Positions 1 through 9,605 are shown, counted from the first letter of the stretch. The stretch: DNA of 64,000 bases from Sphingopyxis sp. H073 (GCF_001468395.1 NZ_LNSG01000006.1:226001-290000), one strand, 5' to 3'. The notes: a model not told the origin generated them from the letters alone. Translations and numbers: made by a program.

Positions 1-1
1 A

Positions 2-1039
2 GCCACCGCCATGCGCGAGGGTGAGGCCGAGGTCGCAGTCCTGCGCGACGCGCCACCCCATGCCATAGGCCGTCGCCAGCTTGCACGCAGTTCCGCCGCT
101 CGACCCGATGCGGTTCGTGACCGCGACGAAATTGAGCCCCTGCGCAATCTCGCGCACCGTCGACCGCTTGACCGGCCCGCGATCGGGATCGTCGCGCGCG
201 GGCCAGGCCGAGAGCAGGAAGGCGACCCATTTCGCATAATCCCGCGCGCTGACCTGCAGCCCGCCCATGGCGTTGAACGCGCCGTCGACCATCTCGGGCT
301 CGGCGGTCCAGCGCTCATTCTCCCAGCGATAGCCGAGCGCATAGCGCGCTTTCGGGGCCTGCGGCGCGTCATAACCGCTGCTCGTCATGCCGAGCGGGGT
401 CAGGATCGTCTGCCGGACATAGTCGGTGTACGCCATGCCCGACGCCTTCGACACGATCCGGCCGAGCAAGGCGTAGCCGAAGTTCGAATATTCATGTTGG
501 CTCTGCGGTACGCGGCTGAACGGCACGCCCGCCGCGATCATCTTGGTGAATTCGTCTTGCGGCAGCACCTGCTGGCGGTCGCCCCAGGGGTCGTCGGTGA
601 CGAAACCGCCGACATGCTGGAGCAGATCGCGGATGCGGATGCGCGGACTGTCCCTCGTCGGGTAGGTCCAGCCCTTCATCTCGGGGATATAGTCCTCGGC
701 GAGATCGTCGAGCCGCAGCTTGCCGTCGTCGCGCAGCTTCAGGATCGACAGCGCGGTGAAGGCCTTGGTCATCGAGGCGATACGGAACAGGCTGTCGGGG
801 GTGACGGGCCGCTTGTCGTCGATATTCTGGACGCCGACGCCCTTCACATAGGCGAGCTTGCCGTCCTTCACGACGCCATAGACGAGGCCGGGGACGTGCT
901 GGTCAGCCTGGAATTTCGCGAAGAGCGCATCGATTTCGGGAGCGAGCTGGTCGAGGGTCTTGGGCCCGCCTTCCTGCCCCGTGGCGGGAACCGCGCCCGC
1001 AAATATGAGAGCAAAAGCGAAGCCTGTTTCCCAGCGCAT
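2..1039 (-). CDS. Serine hydrolase, beta-lactamase (class C-like) family, 3' end outside window
   Basis: Secreted serine hydrolase of the beta-lactamase/PBP-fold family, whose members act as esterases, D-aminopeptidases or carboxypeptidases. 346 codons are visible and the C-terminus lies before base 1. A signal peptide covers about residues 1-21. The catalytic S-x-x-K is SMTK at 89-92, the Y-x-N is YSN at 184-186, and an HGG that would replace the usual KTG appears at the window edge. The ATG follows a strong ribosome site (GGGAGGGA). It lies downstream of rimM on the same strand, separated by a palindromic repeat, at the place where trmD usually follows. True beta-lactamase activity is possible but is not indicated. 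Confidence 0.85.
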   Translation of the reverse strand, partial: MRWETGFAFALIFAGAVPATGQEGGPKTLDQLAPEIDALFAKFQADQHVPGLVYGVVKDGKLAYVKGVGVQNIDDKRPVTPDSLFRIASMTKAFTALSILKLRDDGKLRLDDLAEDYIPEMKGWTYPTRDSPRIRIRDLLQHVGGFVTDDPWGDRQQVLPQDEFTKMIAAGVPFSRVPQSQHEYSNFGYALLGRIVSKASGMAYTDYVRQTILTPLGMTSSGYDAPQAPKARYALGYRWENERWTAEPEMVDGAFNAMGGLQVSARDYAKWVAFLLSAWPARDDPDRGPVKRSTVREIAQGLNFVAVTNRIGSSGGTACKLATAYGMGWRVAQDCDLGLTLAHGGG

Positions 1040-1105
1040 AGTCCCTCCCTGGCAAATCCCGGTCAGGCTAACAGCGGGTGAGACCGTCGACAATCATACT
1101 CCTTC

Positions 1106-1181
1106 GTCGCCCCGGACTTGATCCGGGGTCCATTGCCGCCAGCGCCGGAAAATGGATCCCGGAACAGGTCCGGGGTGACGA
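1106..1181. repeat. Palindromic repeat family A, copy 1
   Basis: Imperfect inverted repeat whose left arm contains CCCCGGACTTGATCCGGGG and whose right arm is a degenerate complement (GGAACAGGTCCGGGGTGACG). Each arm is itself a small palindrome, so the element could fold into a cloverleaf-like hairpin. It lies between rimM and the serine hydrolase gene. Similar copies are at 30933, 54773 and 60729. Confidence 0.85.
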
Positions 1182-1199
1182 GCAATAAGGGAGCGCCCG

Positions 1200-1709
1200 T
1201 TACTCGACGAACGCCGCGTCGACGGTCACGCCGTCGTCGGTCCATGCCGGAACCGCCTGCGCGTTCATCGGCACCATGAACCGGACGGGCTTCTTGCCGG
1301 GCTCGGCCGGTTTCTCGATTTCGAGGATGTCGCCGGCACCGAAATTCTCGACCGCAGCGACATGGCCGATGGCGCTGCCATCGGTCGAGACGCACGGTAG
1401 GCCGACCAGATCGTGATGATAATATTCGCCCGGCCCGAGCGGCGGCAGCGCCGAGCGCGGCACGGTCAGCACCGTGCCGCGCAAGGCTTCGGCCGCGCTG
1501 CGGTCGCGCACTTCGGCAAAGATCGCGACCGCACCCTGGTTCGCGGGACGCACCGACTTGAGCGTCAGTTTCCGCCCGCCCGCGTCGAAAACGGAAAAGG
1601 CGCGGAGAGCCTCTGCGCCTTCGCCAAATAGCTTGAGTCGCACCTCGCCCCGCACCCCATGCGCGCCGGCGATGGCGGCGAGGGTGACGGGGCGGTTTGC
1701 GTCGGCCAA
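1200..1709 (-). CDS. rimM: Ribosome maturation factor RimM
   Basis: Assists maturation of the 16S rRNA 3' domain and binds ribosomal protein S19. The 169-residue length fits the family. The N-terminal RimM barrel carries the typical IAGAHGVRGEVRLK stretch, and a PRC-like C-terminal domain contains GEYYHHDLVGL. The start is a TTG three bases after the rpsP stop codon, with a GAAGG ribosome site lying within the rpsP end. This suggests translation coupled to rpsP. It is third in the ffh-rpsP-rimM run; trmD and rplS, the usual next genes, do not follow directly. Confidence 0.95.
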   Translation of the reverse strand: MADANRPVTLAAIAGAHGVRGEVRLKLFGEGAEALRAFSVFDAGGRKLTLKSVRPANQGAVAIFAEVRDRSAAEALRGTVLTVPRSALPPLGPGEYYHHDLVGLPCVSTDGSAIGHVAAVENFGAGDILEIEKPAEPGKKPVRFMVPMNAQAVPAWTDDGVTVDAAFVE

Positions 1710-1712
1710 GGC

Positions 1713-2402
1713 TTAGCCTTCGGCCTTTTCTTCGCCGGCTTCTTCAGCGGGCGCTTCTTCGGCAGCCGGAGCTTCTTCGGCCGCAGCTTCTTCGGCCACC
1801 GGGCCGCCTTCGGCGACTTCCTCGGCAATCGCGGTCGCGTCGTCGGCGGTAGCGTCGGCCGGGACTTCTTCGGCGACGGCGTCGGCCACCGCTTCGGCGG
1901 TTTCTTCGCTCTTCACCGAACCGGTCGCATCCGATTCAGCAGCTTCGGGAGCAGCGGCTTCTTCGGCAACAACTTCGTCGGCAGCGACTTCTTCAGCGGC
2001 CGGCGCTTCGACTTCGGGTTCCGGCGCCGGAGCGGCGGCGGCAGCGGCTGCAGCTTCTTCGGCCTCAGCGATCTTCGCGGCCTTCTCTTCGGCGCGTTCC
2101 TTGGCCTTTTCGCCGGGTTCGGCCTTCTTCGGGTTGTTACGAGCGGCGCGTTCCTTGACGCCGGCGGCGTCGAGGAAGCGGGCAACGCGGTCGGTCGGCT
2201 GCGCACCGACGCTCAGCCAATGCGCGGCGCGCTCGGCGTCGAGCTTCACGCGCTCCGGATTGTCCTTGGCGAGCAGCGGGTTGTAGCTGCCGAGACGCTC
2301 GATGAAGCGGCCGTCGCGCGGGCTGCGCGAATCGGCGACGACGATCTTGTAATAGGGGCGCTTTTTCGAACCGCCGCGCGAAAGGCGAATGGAGGTAGCC
2401 AT
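1713..2402 (-). CDS. rpsP: 30S ribosomal protein S16 with a long acidic tail
   Basis: Small-subunit ribosomal protein bS16. The first ~80 residues are the normal S16 fold (begins [18 protein letters not shown], then [15 protein letters not shown]). The remaining ~140 residues are a low-complexity tail of Ala, Glu, Pro and Val, making the protein 229 residues against about 80-90 in most bacteria. The ATG at 2402 is chosen over one 21 bases upstream because it starts the conserved S16 sequence and has an AAGGA site at the right distance. It lies between ffh and rimM. Confidence 0.96.
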   Translation of the reverse strand: MATSIRLSRGGSKKRPYYKIVVADSRSPRDGRFIERLGSYNPLLAKDNPERVKLDAERAAHWLSVGAQPTDRVARFLDAAGVKERAARNNPKKAEPGEKAKERAEEKAAKIAEAEEAAAAAAAAPAPEPEVEAPAAEEVAADEVVAEEAAAPEAAESDATGSVKSEETAEAVADAVAEEVPADATADDATAIAEEVAEGGPVAEEAAAEEAPAAEEAPAEEAGEEKAEG

Positions 2403-2442
2403 GATATTTTCCTTTACGTTCAAATAGTAGAGTTGGTCGAAA

Positions 2443-3903
2443 TCATTTCTTCTTGTTGATCAGATTGGCGAGGTCGGGCGGGATCGCCCCGCCGCCGAGC
2501 CCGGGCAGCCCGCCGAGGCCACCGCCGCCGCCCATGCCGCCGCCACCCATGCCGGGGATGCCGCCGCCCTTGCCGAACAGCGCGCCGAGCCCTTTCAGGC
2601 CGCCCATCTTGCGGATCTTCTTCATTGCGGTGGACATTTCCTGATGCATCTTCAGCACCCGGTTCACCTGCTGCACCGTCGTCCCCGACCCGTTCGCGAT
2701 GCGGATCTTGCGCTTCGCGGTGATGATCTCCGGCTTCGCACGTTCCTTGGGGGTCATCGAGCTCATGATCGCATCGAAGTGAATCAGCATCTTGTCGTTG
2801 GCGCCGCTCTCCGCCATCGCCGCCTGCGCCTTCTTGAGGCCGGGGATCATGCCGGCGAGCGCGCCGAGGCCGCCCATGCGGCGCATCTGGTTCAATTGTG
2901 TGCGAAGATCGTCGAGGTCGAACTGACCCTTCGCCATCTTCTTCGCCATCGCCTCGGCCTCTTCGGCCTGGATCGTCTCGGCGGCGCGTTCGACAAGGCT
3001 GACGACGTCGCCCATGCCGAGGATGCGGCCCGCGATACGCGAGGGCTGGAAGAGTTCGAGCCCGTCGAGCTTTTCGCCCGTGCCCGCGAACTTGATCGGC
3101 TTGCCGGTGACCGCGCGCATCGACAGCGCGGCACCGCCGCGCGCATCGCCGTCCATACGGGTGAGCACGACGCCGGTCAGCGGCACCTGATCGGTGAAGC
3201 GCTGCGCGACCTGTACCGCGTCCTGACCGGTCAGGCTGTCGACGACGAGTAGCGTCTCGGTCGGGTTCGCCGTGCGCGACACCGCCTGCATCTCGTCCAT
3301 CAACTGCTGGTCGACGTGGAGGCGGCCCGCGGTGTCGAGCATCAGGACATCATAGCCCTGCAGCTTCGCCGCCTGCAGCGCGCGCCGGGCGATCTCGACC
3401 GGCTGCTGGCCGGCGACGATCGGGAGCGTCGCGACGTCGATCTGGCTGCCGAGGACGGCGAGCTGTTCCTGCGCGGCGGGGCGGTTGACGTCGAGCGACG
3501 CCATCAACACCTTCTTGCGCTCCTTGTCCTTCAACCGCTTGGCGATCTTCGCGGTCGTCGTCGTCTTGCCCGAGCCCTGAAGGCCGACCATCATGATGAC
3601 GGCGGGCGGGGTGACGGCGATTTCGAGCTCGGCGGTTTCGGAGCCGAGCATTTCGGTCAGCGCGTCGCTGACGATCTTGACCACCTGCTGCCCCGGGGTC
3701 ACCGAGCGGAGGACATTCTGGCCGATCGCGAGGTCTGTGACCTGATCGACGAAGCTGCGCACGACGGGCAGCGCGACGTCGGCTTCGAGCAGGGCGATTC
3801 GCACTTCGCGCATCGCCGCGCGCACGTCGGCCTCGGTCAGCGCGCCGCGACCGCGGAGCTTTCCGAAAACATCGCCAAGCCGATTGCTCAGACTGTCGAA
3901 CAT
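2443..3903 (-). CDS. ffh: Signal recognition particle protein Ffh (SRP54)
   Basis: GTPase of the signal recognition particle; binds signal sequences and 4.5S RNA and delivers ribosomes to the receptor FtsY, also encoded in this window. 486 residues. Order: N domain, G domain with P-loop [19 protein letters not shown] and [10 protein letters not shown], then the methionine-rich M domain ending in a Gly/Met/Pro-rich tail. The ATG at 3903 is chosen because it opens the conserved [10 protein letters not shown]; the frame is open further upstream. First gene of ffh-rpsP-rimM and divergent from the GGDEF/EAL gene. Confidence 0.97.
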   Translation of the reverse strand: MFDSLSNRLGDVFGKLRGRGALTEADVRAAMREVRIALLEADVALPVVRSFVDQVTDLAIGQNVLRSVTPGQQVVKIVSDALTEMLGSETAELEIAVTPPAVIMMVGLQGSGKTTTTAKIAKRLKDKERKKVLMASLDVNRPAAQEQLAVLGSQIDVATLPIVAGQQPVEIARRALQAAKLQGYDVLMLDTAGRLHVDQQLMDEMQAVSRTANPTETLLVVDSLTGQDAVQVAQRFTDQVPLTGVVLTRMDGDARGGAALSMRAVTGKPIKFAGTGEKLDGLELFQPSRIAGRILGMGDVVSLVERAAETIQAEEAEAMAKKMAKGQFDLDDLRTQLNQMRRMGGLGALAGMIPGLKKAQAAMAESGANDKMLIHFDAIMSSMTPKERAKPEIITAKRKIRIANGSGTTVQQVNRVLKMHQEMSTAMKKIRKMGGLKGLGALFGKGGGIPGMGGGGMGGGGGLGGLPGLGGGAIPPDLANLINKKK

Positions 3904-4149
3904 GCGCCTAAAAAACCCTTTCTGACGACCGCAACGCAAAACACGCCGGTGAGCGAAACCTCGCCAACCAGCGGTATCCGTGGACAGTGTTTTCCGTCGC
4001 GGATGTCGTATCTGCCCGTCCGCAAGATGCGTCCGAACGGGGCGCCATTACGCAAAACGGCGGCAAAAGGCAAGCACGGCGTCGGTTCGCACTTAACGCA
4101 AATTTCACCGCTCGCCGCCACTATGGCTGCGATGGGTGGGAATAGTTAC

Positions 4150-5781
4150 ATGACAGCAGAACCGAAAGCGCGCGACCGCAGCGAGGACGCGCGGCGCGAC
4201 ATGTTCGCCGGGGGGATCGTCGTGGCCGCGATCCTGCTGTTCGTCGGCACCGGCGGCAGCGTGATGCAGTCGATCGTGCAGACGATCATCGGCCTCGGTG
4301 GGGGGCCCGACAAGGTGCTTGCCGCCGCGATGATCCTGAATATCGCGCTGATCCTCTTCGGCTGGCGCCGCTACGAGGACCTGAACCGCGAGATCCGCGA
4401 ACGCACCGAGGCGGAACAGCGCGCGCGCTACCTCGCCGACACCGATCCGCTCACCGGCTTCCTCAACCGCCGTGCCCTGCTCGCGCAGGGGCAGCGGATG
4501 ATCGCGGAAGCGACTGGCGAGCGTCGCTACGTCGCGCTGTTCCTGCTCGACCTCGACCATTTCAAGACCGTCAACGACATCCACGGCCACGCCGCCGGCG
4601 ACCGCGTGCTGCAGGTTGCCGCAGAGCGCATCAACGAAATCCTGCCCCCGACCGCTACCAAGGCGCGGCTCGGCGGCGACGAGTTCGTCGCGATGCTCCC
4701 CTTCGAGCCCGTCGCGCGCGCCGAGATCGACGCACTGGCCGCGGCGCTGGTCACCGCGCTGGAAGATTCGGTCGCGCACGATTCGCAGCAGATCCGGATC
4801 GGCGCGTCGCTTGGCATCGCGCTCGCGACCGACGCCAGCATCACGATGGAAACGATGGTCCGCCAGGCCGACATCGCCATGTATCACTGCAAGGACGAGG
4901 GGCGGAACCGCCACTGCTGGTTCCAGGCGGGCATGGAAATGGCGGTGCAGATCCGCAACCAGATCGAAACCGGCATTCGCGACGGCATGCCGCGCGGCGA
5001 ATTCATCCCCTATTTCGAACCGCAGGTCGACATCGCCAGCGGCCGCCTGCTCGGCTTCGAGATGCTGATGCGCTGGGAATCGCCCGAATATGGCCTGATC
5101 CCGCCCGAACGCTTCATCCCGGTCGCCGAGGAAAGCGGATTGATCGGCGAATTGTCGCTGCGCGTCGTCCGCGACGCGATGGAGATCGCCAAGAGCTGGG
5201 ATCCGTCGATCGTGCTTGCGGTCAACATTTCACCGCAGCAGCTGAAAGACCCCTGGTTCAGCCAGAAGCTTACCAAGCTGCTCGTCGAGACGGGCTTCCC
5301 AGCGAACCAGCTCGAGGTCGAGATCACCGAAAGCTCGCTGTTCGAAAACCTCCCGCTCGTCCGCTCGATCGTCACCAGCCTCAAGAATCAGGGCGTCTCG
5401 CTCAGCCTCGACGATTTCGGCACCGGCTACAGCTCGCTCTCGCATCTCCGTGCATTGCCGTTCGACCGGATCAAGATCGACCGCAGCTTCATCGCGGCGA
5501 TGCGCGGCAGCCCCGACGCGCAGGCGATCGTCGTCGCGATCGTCCGCCTCGGCGAAAGCCTCGCGATGCCGATCACCGCCGAGGGTGTCGAAGACGAAGC
5601 GACCGCGATCGAACTCACCCGGCTCGGCTGTTCGAAGGGCCAGGGCTGGTACTATGGCCGCGCGGCATCCGCCGCGGACACGGCGCGCCTGCTCGCCGAC
5701 CGCGGCCTGCTGCGCGAGAGCGCCCGGCCGCTGCCTCCCCCGCCTGCCGGCGACGAGGAACCGCTCCGCAAGACGGCGTGA
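4150..5781 (+). CDS. Membrane diguanylate cyclase / c-di-GMP phosphodiesterase (GGDEF-EAL)
   Basis: Makes and/or degrades the second messenger c-di-GMP. 543 residues with two membrane segments (~19-38 and ~57-73), a short linker, a GGDEF domain with an intact GGDEF at ~175-179, and an EAL domain. The EAL signature reads EML at ~304, which keeps the metal-binding Glu. Downstream catalytic landmarks are present: NISPQQ, EITES, DDFGTGYS, KIDRSF and AEGVE. No RxxD inhibitory site precedes GGDEF. The ATG at 4150 follows GGTGGGAA; ATGs at 4123 and 4132 are in frame but less well placed. The net activity cannot be told from sequence. Confidence 0.92.
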   Translation: MTAEPKARDRSEDARRDMFAGGIVVAAILLFVGTGGSVMQSIVQTIIGLGGGPDKVLAAAMILNIALILFGWRRYEDLNREIRERTEAEQRARYLADTDPLTGFLNRRALLAQGQRMIAEATGERRYVALFLLDLDHFKTVNDIHGHAAGDRVLQVAAERINEILPPTATKARLGGDEFVAMLPFEPVARAEIDALAAALVTALEDSVAHDSQQIRIGASLGIALATDASITMETMVRQADIAMYHCKDEGRNRHCWFQAGMEMAVQIRNQIETGIRDGMPRGEFIPYFEPQVDIASGRLLGFEMLMRWESPEYGLIPPERFIPVAEESGLIGELSLRVVRDAMEIAKSWDPSIVLAVNISPQQLKDPWFSQKLTKLLVETGFPANQLEVEITESSLFENLPLVRSIVTSLKNQGVSLSLDDFGTGYSSLSHLRALPFDRIKIDRSFIAAMRGSPDAQAIVVAIVRLGESLAMPITAEGVEDEATAIELTRLGCSKGQGWYYGRAASAADTARLLADRGLLRESARPLPPPPAGDEEPLRKTA

Positions 5782-5831
5782 CGCACCCAGGTCGCTAGAC
5801 TTCCCGCCCCCGCGCCCTTACATGCGCGGCT

Positions 5832-6638
5832 ATGGCTGACCGCTTCACCAAGATGCATGGGCTGGGCAACGACTTCGTGGTCATCGACGCGCGCGAGCGT
5901 CCCGTCGAGATGACCCCGGCGCGCGCCCATGCGATCGCCGACCGCAGCTTCGGCATCGGATGCGACCAGCTTATCCTGCTCGAACCCTCGACAAGCGCCG
6001 ATGTGAAGATGCGCATCTTCAATGCCGACGGCAGCGAGGTCGAGGCGTGCGGCAATGCGACGCGCTGTGTCGCCACGCTGCTCGGCGAACCATCGGTGAT
6101 CGAGACGCTGGGCGGGATGCTGCGCGTCACCCCTGCCGACGGCGGTGCCGAGGTGGTGCTGGGCGAACCCGTGTTCGACTGGGAGCATATCCCGCTCGCG
6201 ATGCCGATGGACACGCGCGACATGCCCGTCGCCTGGGACGAGCTGGAACATGGCGCCGCGGTCAATGTCGGCAATCCACATATCGTCTTTTTCGTGCCCG
6301 AAGCCGACGCCGTCGCGCTCGACGAACTCGGCCCGCGGATCGAGACCGATCCGCTGTTCCCCGAGCGCGTCAACGTCAATGTCGCGAGCCTCGACGGCGA
6401 GAACCAGCTCCAGCTCCGCGTCTGGGAGCGCGGCGTGGGCCTGACACAGGCGTGCGGCACCGGGGCGTGCGCGACCGCGGTCGCCGCAATCCGCGCCGGG
6501 CTGGTCAAATCGCCCGTCACCGTGTCGCTGCCCGGCGGCGACCTGATCATCCGCTGGGCGCCCGGCGAGCCGATCGTGATGAGCGGCGCCGCGACGCGCG
6601 TCTATGACGGCGAGACCGACTGGACGCGCTTCGGATGA
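5832..6638 (+). CDS. dapF: Diaminopimelate epimerase
   Basis: Converts LL- to meso-diaminopimelate for lysine and peptidoglycan synthesis in the cytoplasm. 268 residues with the N-terminal MHGLGNDFVV signature and both catalytic cysteines, one in EACGNATRC and the other in QACGTGACA, which act as the acid/base pair of this PLP-independent epimerase. The stop overlaps the mtaB start by 4 bases. It heads the tight dapF-mtaB-ftsY-yciB run. Confidence 0.97.
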   Translation: MADRFTKMHGLGNDFVVIDARERPVEMTPARAHAIADRSFGIGCDQLILLEPSTSADVKMRIFNADGSEVEACGNATRCVATLLGEPSVIETLGGMLRVTPADGGAEVVLGEPVFDWEHIPLAMPMDTRDMPVAWDELEHGAAVNVGNPHIVFFVPEADAVALDELGPRIETDPLFPERVNVNVASLDGENQLQLRVWERGVGLTQACGTGACATAVAAIRAGLVKSPVTVSLPGGDLIIRWAPGEPIVMSGAATRVYDGETDWTRFG

Positions 6639-7930
6639 CGATTGCGCTCGCCGACCGCGTCGAGGTCGTCAATTTCGGTTGCCGGCTCAACATCGCCGAG
6701 GGCGAGGCGGTACGCGCCGCGGCCAGGGCGGCGGGCGCGCGCGACACGATCGTCTTCAACAGCTGCGCCGTGACCGACGAAGCCGTCCGGCAGGCGCGGC
6801 AAGCGGTCCGCCGCGCGTTGCGCGAGCGGCCGGGGGCCGAGGTCGTGGTGACGGGATGCGCGGCGGAGCTCGAGGCCGAAACCTTTGCTGCGATGGGCGC
6901 GCGAGTGGTACGCAACGATGCCAAGGGTTTGGTTAAAAGCTATAAAGCCCCCGTGTCCCCGCGAAGGCGGGGACCCATCACCGGCAGGCGCGAAATAGCA
7001 CCGGCGGGAGATGGACCCCCGCGTTCGCGGGGGAACATGACTTTTGATAAACCCGCACCGTACCAACCCGCCCTCTCCGGCGCCGATCACGCGCGCGCCT
7101 TCCTCGGCGTCCAGACGGGCTGCTCGCACAGCTGCACCTTCTGCGCGACCGTGCTCGCCCGCGGCACCGCCCGCTCGGCAACAACCGAAGCGGTGCTCGA
7201 CGCCGCCCGCACGGCGATCGATCGCGGCCAGCGCGAGATCATCCTCACCGGGGTCGATCTTGCAAGCTATGGCGACGACAGCGGCACCAGCCTCGCGGCG
7301 CTGGTCGAAGCGTTGCTGACGCTGCCCGTCGAACGCCTGCGCCTCTCGTCGCTCGACCCGAACCGCATCGACGATGCGCTGTTCGCGCTGCTGACTGAGG
7401 AGGCGCGCGTGATGCCGCACGTCCATCTGTCGCTGCAGGCGGGCGACGACATGGTGCTGACGCGCATGAAGCGCCGCCACCGCCGCGCCGACGCCGTGCG
7501 CCTGACCGAACGGCTCAGGGCCGCCCGCCCCGACATCGCGATCGGCGCCGACCTGATCGCCGGATTCCCCACTGAGGATGACACCATGTTCGCCCATTCG
7601 ATGGCCCTGATCGACGATTGCGACATCGTTTTCGGCCACATCTTTCCGTACAGCCCGCGCGCCGGCACCCCCGCCGCGCGGATGCCGCAGGTCGGCCGCG
7701 CCATCGCCCGCGAGCGTGCGGCCAAGCTCCGCGAAGCCAACGCGCGCCGCCGCACCGCCTGGCTCGATACACAGATCGGCCGCACCGCGTCGATGCTCGT
7801 CGAGCGCGACGGGCTGACCGGCCATGCCGAAAATTTCGCAGCGCTGACGCTGGCGACGCCCGCCGAACCTGGCAGCATCCTGCCGGTTCGCCTGACCGCG
7901 CGCGAGGGCGACAGGATGCTCGCGGCATGA
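6635..7930 (+). CDS. mtaB: tRNA t6A37 methylthiotransferase MtaB, with an in-frame palindromic insert
   Basis: Radical-SAM enzyme that adds a methylthio group to t6A at position 37 of tRNAs, giving ms2t6A. 431 residues. The N-terminal UPF0004 domain has three cluster cysteines (C16, C44, C75). The radical-SAM CxxxCxxC is C163, C167 and C170, and a TRAM-like tail follows. Residues ~106-136 are encoded by a palindromic repeat (6952-7041) that is open in this frame and rich in Arg, Pro and Gly; it sits in the linker between the two domains. It overlaps dapF by 4 bases and ftsY by 4 bases. Confidence 0.93.
   Translation: MTIALADRVEVVNFGCRLNIAEGEAVRAAARAAGARDTIVFNSCAVTDEAVRQARQAVRRALRERPGAEVVVTGCAAELEAETFAAMGARVVRNDAKGLVKSYKAPVSPRRRGPITGRREIAPAGDGPPRSRGNMTFDKPAPYQPALSGADHARAFLGVQTGCSHSCTFCATVLARGTARSATTEAVLDAARTAIDRGQREIILTGVDLASYGDDSGTSLAALVEALLTLPVERLRLSSLDPNRIDDALFALLTEEARVMPHVHLSLQAGDDMVLTRMKRRHRRADAVRLTERLRAARPDIAIGADLIAGFPTEDDTMFAHSMALIDDCDIVFGHIFPYSPRAGTPAARMPQVGRAIARERAAKLREANARRRTAWLDTQIGRTASMLVERDGLTGHAENFAALTLATPAEPGSILPVRLTAREGDRMLAA
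6952..7041. repeat. Palindromic repeat family C, copy inside mtaB
   Basis: About 90 bases of inverted repeat. The left arm contains TCCCCGCGAAGGCGGGGACC and the right arm contains GACCCCCGCGTTCGCGGGGG. It matches the style of the intergenic copy at 52104. It lies within the mtaB reading frame, adds no stop codon and preserves the frame, so the protein gains roughly 30 residues between its domains. Confidence 0.85.
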
Positions 7931-8853
7931 GCGGCCTCAGCTGGAGCGAACGCCTGCTCGGCGGTCTCAAGCGCACGTCGGAGCGGCTCGGCGAAAATCT
8001 GTCGGGGCTCACCGGCAAATCGCGGCTCGACGACGACGATCTCGACCGGATCGAGGATGCGCTGATCACCGCCGACCTCGGCCCCAATATGGCCGCGCGC
8101 ATCCGCGACCGCCTGTCCGAACGCCGCGACGTCGCCGCGAACGGCACCGACGAGTTGCGCAAGGTGGTAGCGGAAGAGATCGCCGCGGTGCTGCGCCCCG
8201 TCGCCGAGCCGCTCGACATCGACGCCTTCCCCCGCCCTCAGGTCATATTGGTGATCGGCGTCAACGGATCGGGGAAGACCACCACCATCGCCAAGCTCGC
8301 GCACCTGTTCCAGGAACAGGATTATGGCGTGATGCTCGTCGCTGGCGACACCTTCCGCGCCGCCGCGATCGGCCAGCTCAAAGTCTGGGCCGAACGGCTC
8401 GGCGTGCCGATCATGGCCGGCCCCGAAGGCGGCGACAGTGCGGGAATCGTCTTCGATGCGGTGAAGCAGGCGACCGCGACCGGCATCGACGTGCTGATCG
8501 TCGACACCGCCGGGCGGCTCCAGAACAAGCGCGAGCTGATGGACGAGCTTGCGAAGATCAAGCGCGTGCTCGGCCGCCTCAACCCCGCCGCGCCGCACGA
8601 CGTTGTGCTCGTCCTCGACGCGACGACCGGGCAGAATGCGTTGTCGCAGATCGACGTGTTCCGCGAGGTCGCGGGGGTCACCGGGCTCGTGATGACCAAG
8701 CTCGACGGCACCGCGCGCGGCGGCGTTCTTGTCGCCGCGGCCGAGCGCCACGGCCTTCCCATCCACGCGATCGGCATCGGCGAGACGATCGACGATCTTC
8801 GCCCCTTCGACGCCGACGAGATCGCGGGCATCATTGCCGGAAACATCCGATGA
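7927..8853 (+). CDS. ftsY: Signal recognition particle receptor FtsY
   Basis: SRP receptor GTPase that receives Ffh-bound ribosomes at the membrane. 308 residues: a short N domain, then a G domain with P-loop GVNGSGKTTT, GDTFRAAA, DTAGRLQNK and TKLDGTARGG. It lacks the long acidic A domain of E. coli FtsY, as is common in alphaproteobacteria. The ATG at 7927 overlaps the mtaB stop by 4 bases; the open frame upstream lies within mtaB. It is followed by yciB with another 4-base overlap. Confidence 0.96.
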   Translation: MSGLSWSERLLGGLKRTSERLGENLSGLTGKSRLDDDDLDRIEDALITADLGPNMAARIRDRLSERRDVAANGTDELRKVVAEEIAAVLRPVAEPLDIDAFPRPQVILVIGVNGSGKTTTIAKLAHLFQEQDYGVMLVAGDTFRAAAIGQLKVWAERLGVPIMAGPEGGDSAGIVFDAVKQATATGIDVLIVDTAGRLQNKRELMDELAKIKRVLGRLNPAAPHDVVLVLDATTGQNALSQIDVFREVAGVTGLVMTKLDGTARGGVLVAAAERHGLPIHAIGIGETIDDLRPFDADEIAGIIAGNIR

Positions 8854-9527
8854 GCGAACAGATAGACCAGCTTCCGGGCGGCCCCGAGCCGATCCCCGCG
8901 CCGCCGCCTGCCAAACATGGCTGGCTCAACTTCGCGATCGATTTCGGGCCGCTGCTCGTCTTCTTCCTGACCTATAAATTCTCCTCCGGCGGCACCGGCG
9001 CGTTCGCCGCGACAACCGGCGCGATCAAGGGCACCGTCGCCTTCATGGCGGCGATCATCGTCGCGATGATCGTCTCGAAGTGGAAGCTCGGGCGCATTTC
9101 GCCGATGCTGTGGATGTCGAGCATCCTCGTCCTCGGTTTCGGCGCGCTGACCATCTGGTTCCACGACGAGCGCTTCATCGTGATGAAGCCCACGATCATC
9201 TACGCCGCCTTCGCGGTGCTGCTGCTCGGCGGCTGGCTCCTCAAGAAGCCGATGCTCAAATATCTGCTGCAATCGGCGCTCGAGGGGGTGACCGAACGGG
9301 GCTGGCTGCTGCTGTCGCGCAACTGGGGCCTGTTCTTCGCCGCGCTCGGCGTCGCCAACCATGTGATGTACGAACTCATCCAGGCGAAGCAGATGAGTTT
9401 CGACCTCTGGCTGACGATCAAGGTCTGGGGCGTCACCGCCCTCTCCTTCCTCTTCACGCTGACGCAGGTGCCGGTGATGCTGAAGCACGGCCTTGCGGTT
9501 ACCGAGGGCGCCGACAAGCAAGCTTGA
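8850..9527 (+). CDS. yciB: Inner-membrane septation protein A (YciB/IspZ)
   Basis: Polytopic inner-membrane protein of the YciB/IspZ family, linked in other bacteria to septation and envelope synthesis; its biochemical role is not established. 225 residues with about five hydrophobic segments. The conserved opening FAIDFGPLLVFFLTYKF and the later NWGLFFAALGVANH and KVWGVT support the family. The first ~22 residues are a Pro-rich cytoplasmic stretch. It overlaps the ftsY end by 4 bases and closes the dapF-mtaB-ftsY-yciB run. Confidence 0.92.
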   Translation: MSEQIDQLPGGPEPIPAPPPAKHGWLNFAIDFGPLLVFFLTYKFSSGGTGAFAATTGAIKGTVAFMAAIIVAMIVSKWKLGRISPMLWMSSILVLGFGALTIWFHDERFIVMKPTIIYAAFAVLLLGGWLLKKPMLKYLLQSALEGVTERGWLLLSRNWGLFFAALGVANHVMYELIQAKQMSFDLWLTIKVWGVTALSFLFTLTQVPVMLKHGLAVTEGADKQA

Positions 9528-9605
9528 GCCCGCCGCCACTCGCTGGCATATCCCCCTTCACGCTTCCGGGTCGCGCGGAGGCAAAACAGATGGAGGGGGA
9601 CTATC

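Noticed and set aside
3316..4149. Upstream extension of the GGDEF/EAL frame into ffh
   Set aside because: It is antisense to ffh; the ATG at 4150 has a ribosome site and precedes the first membrane segment.
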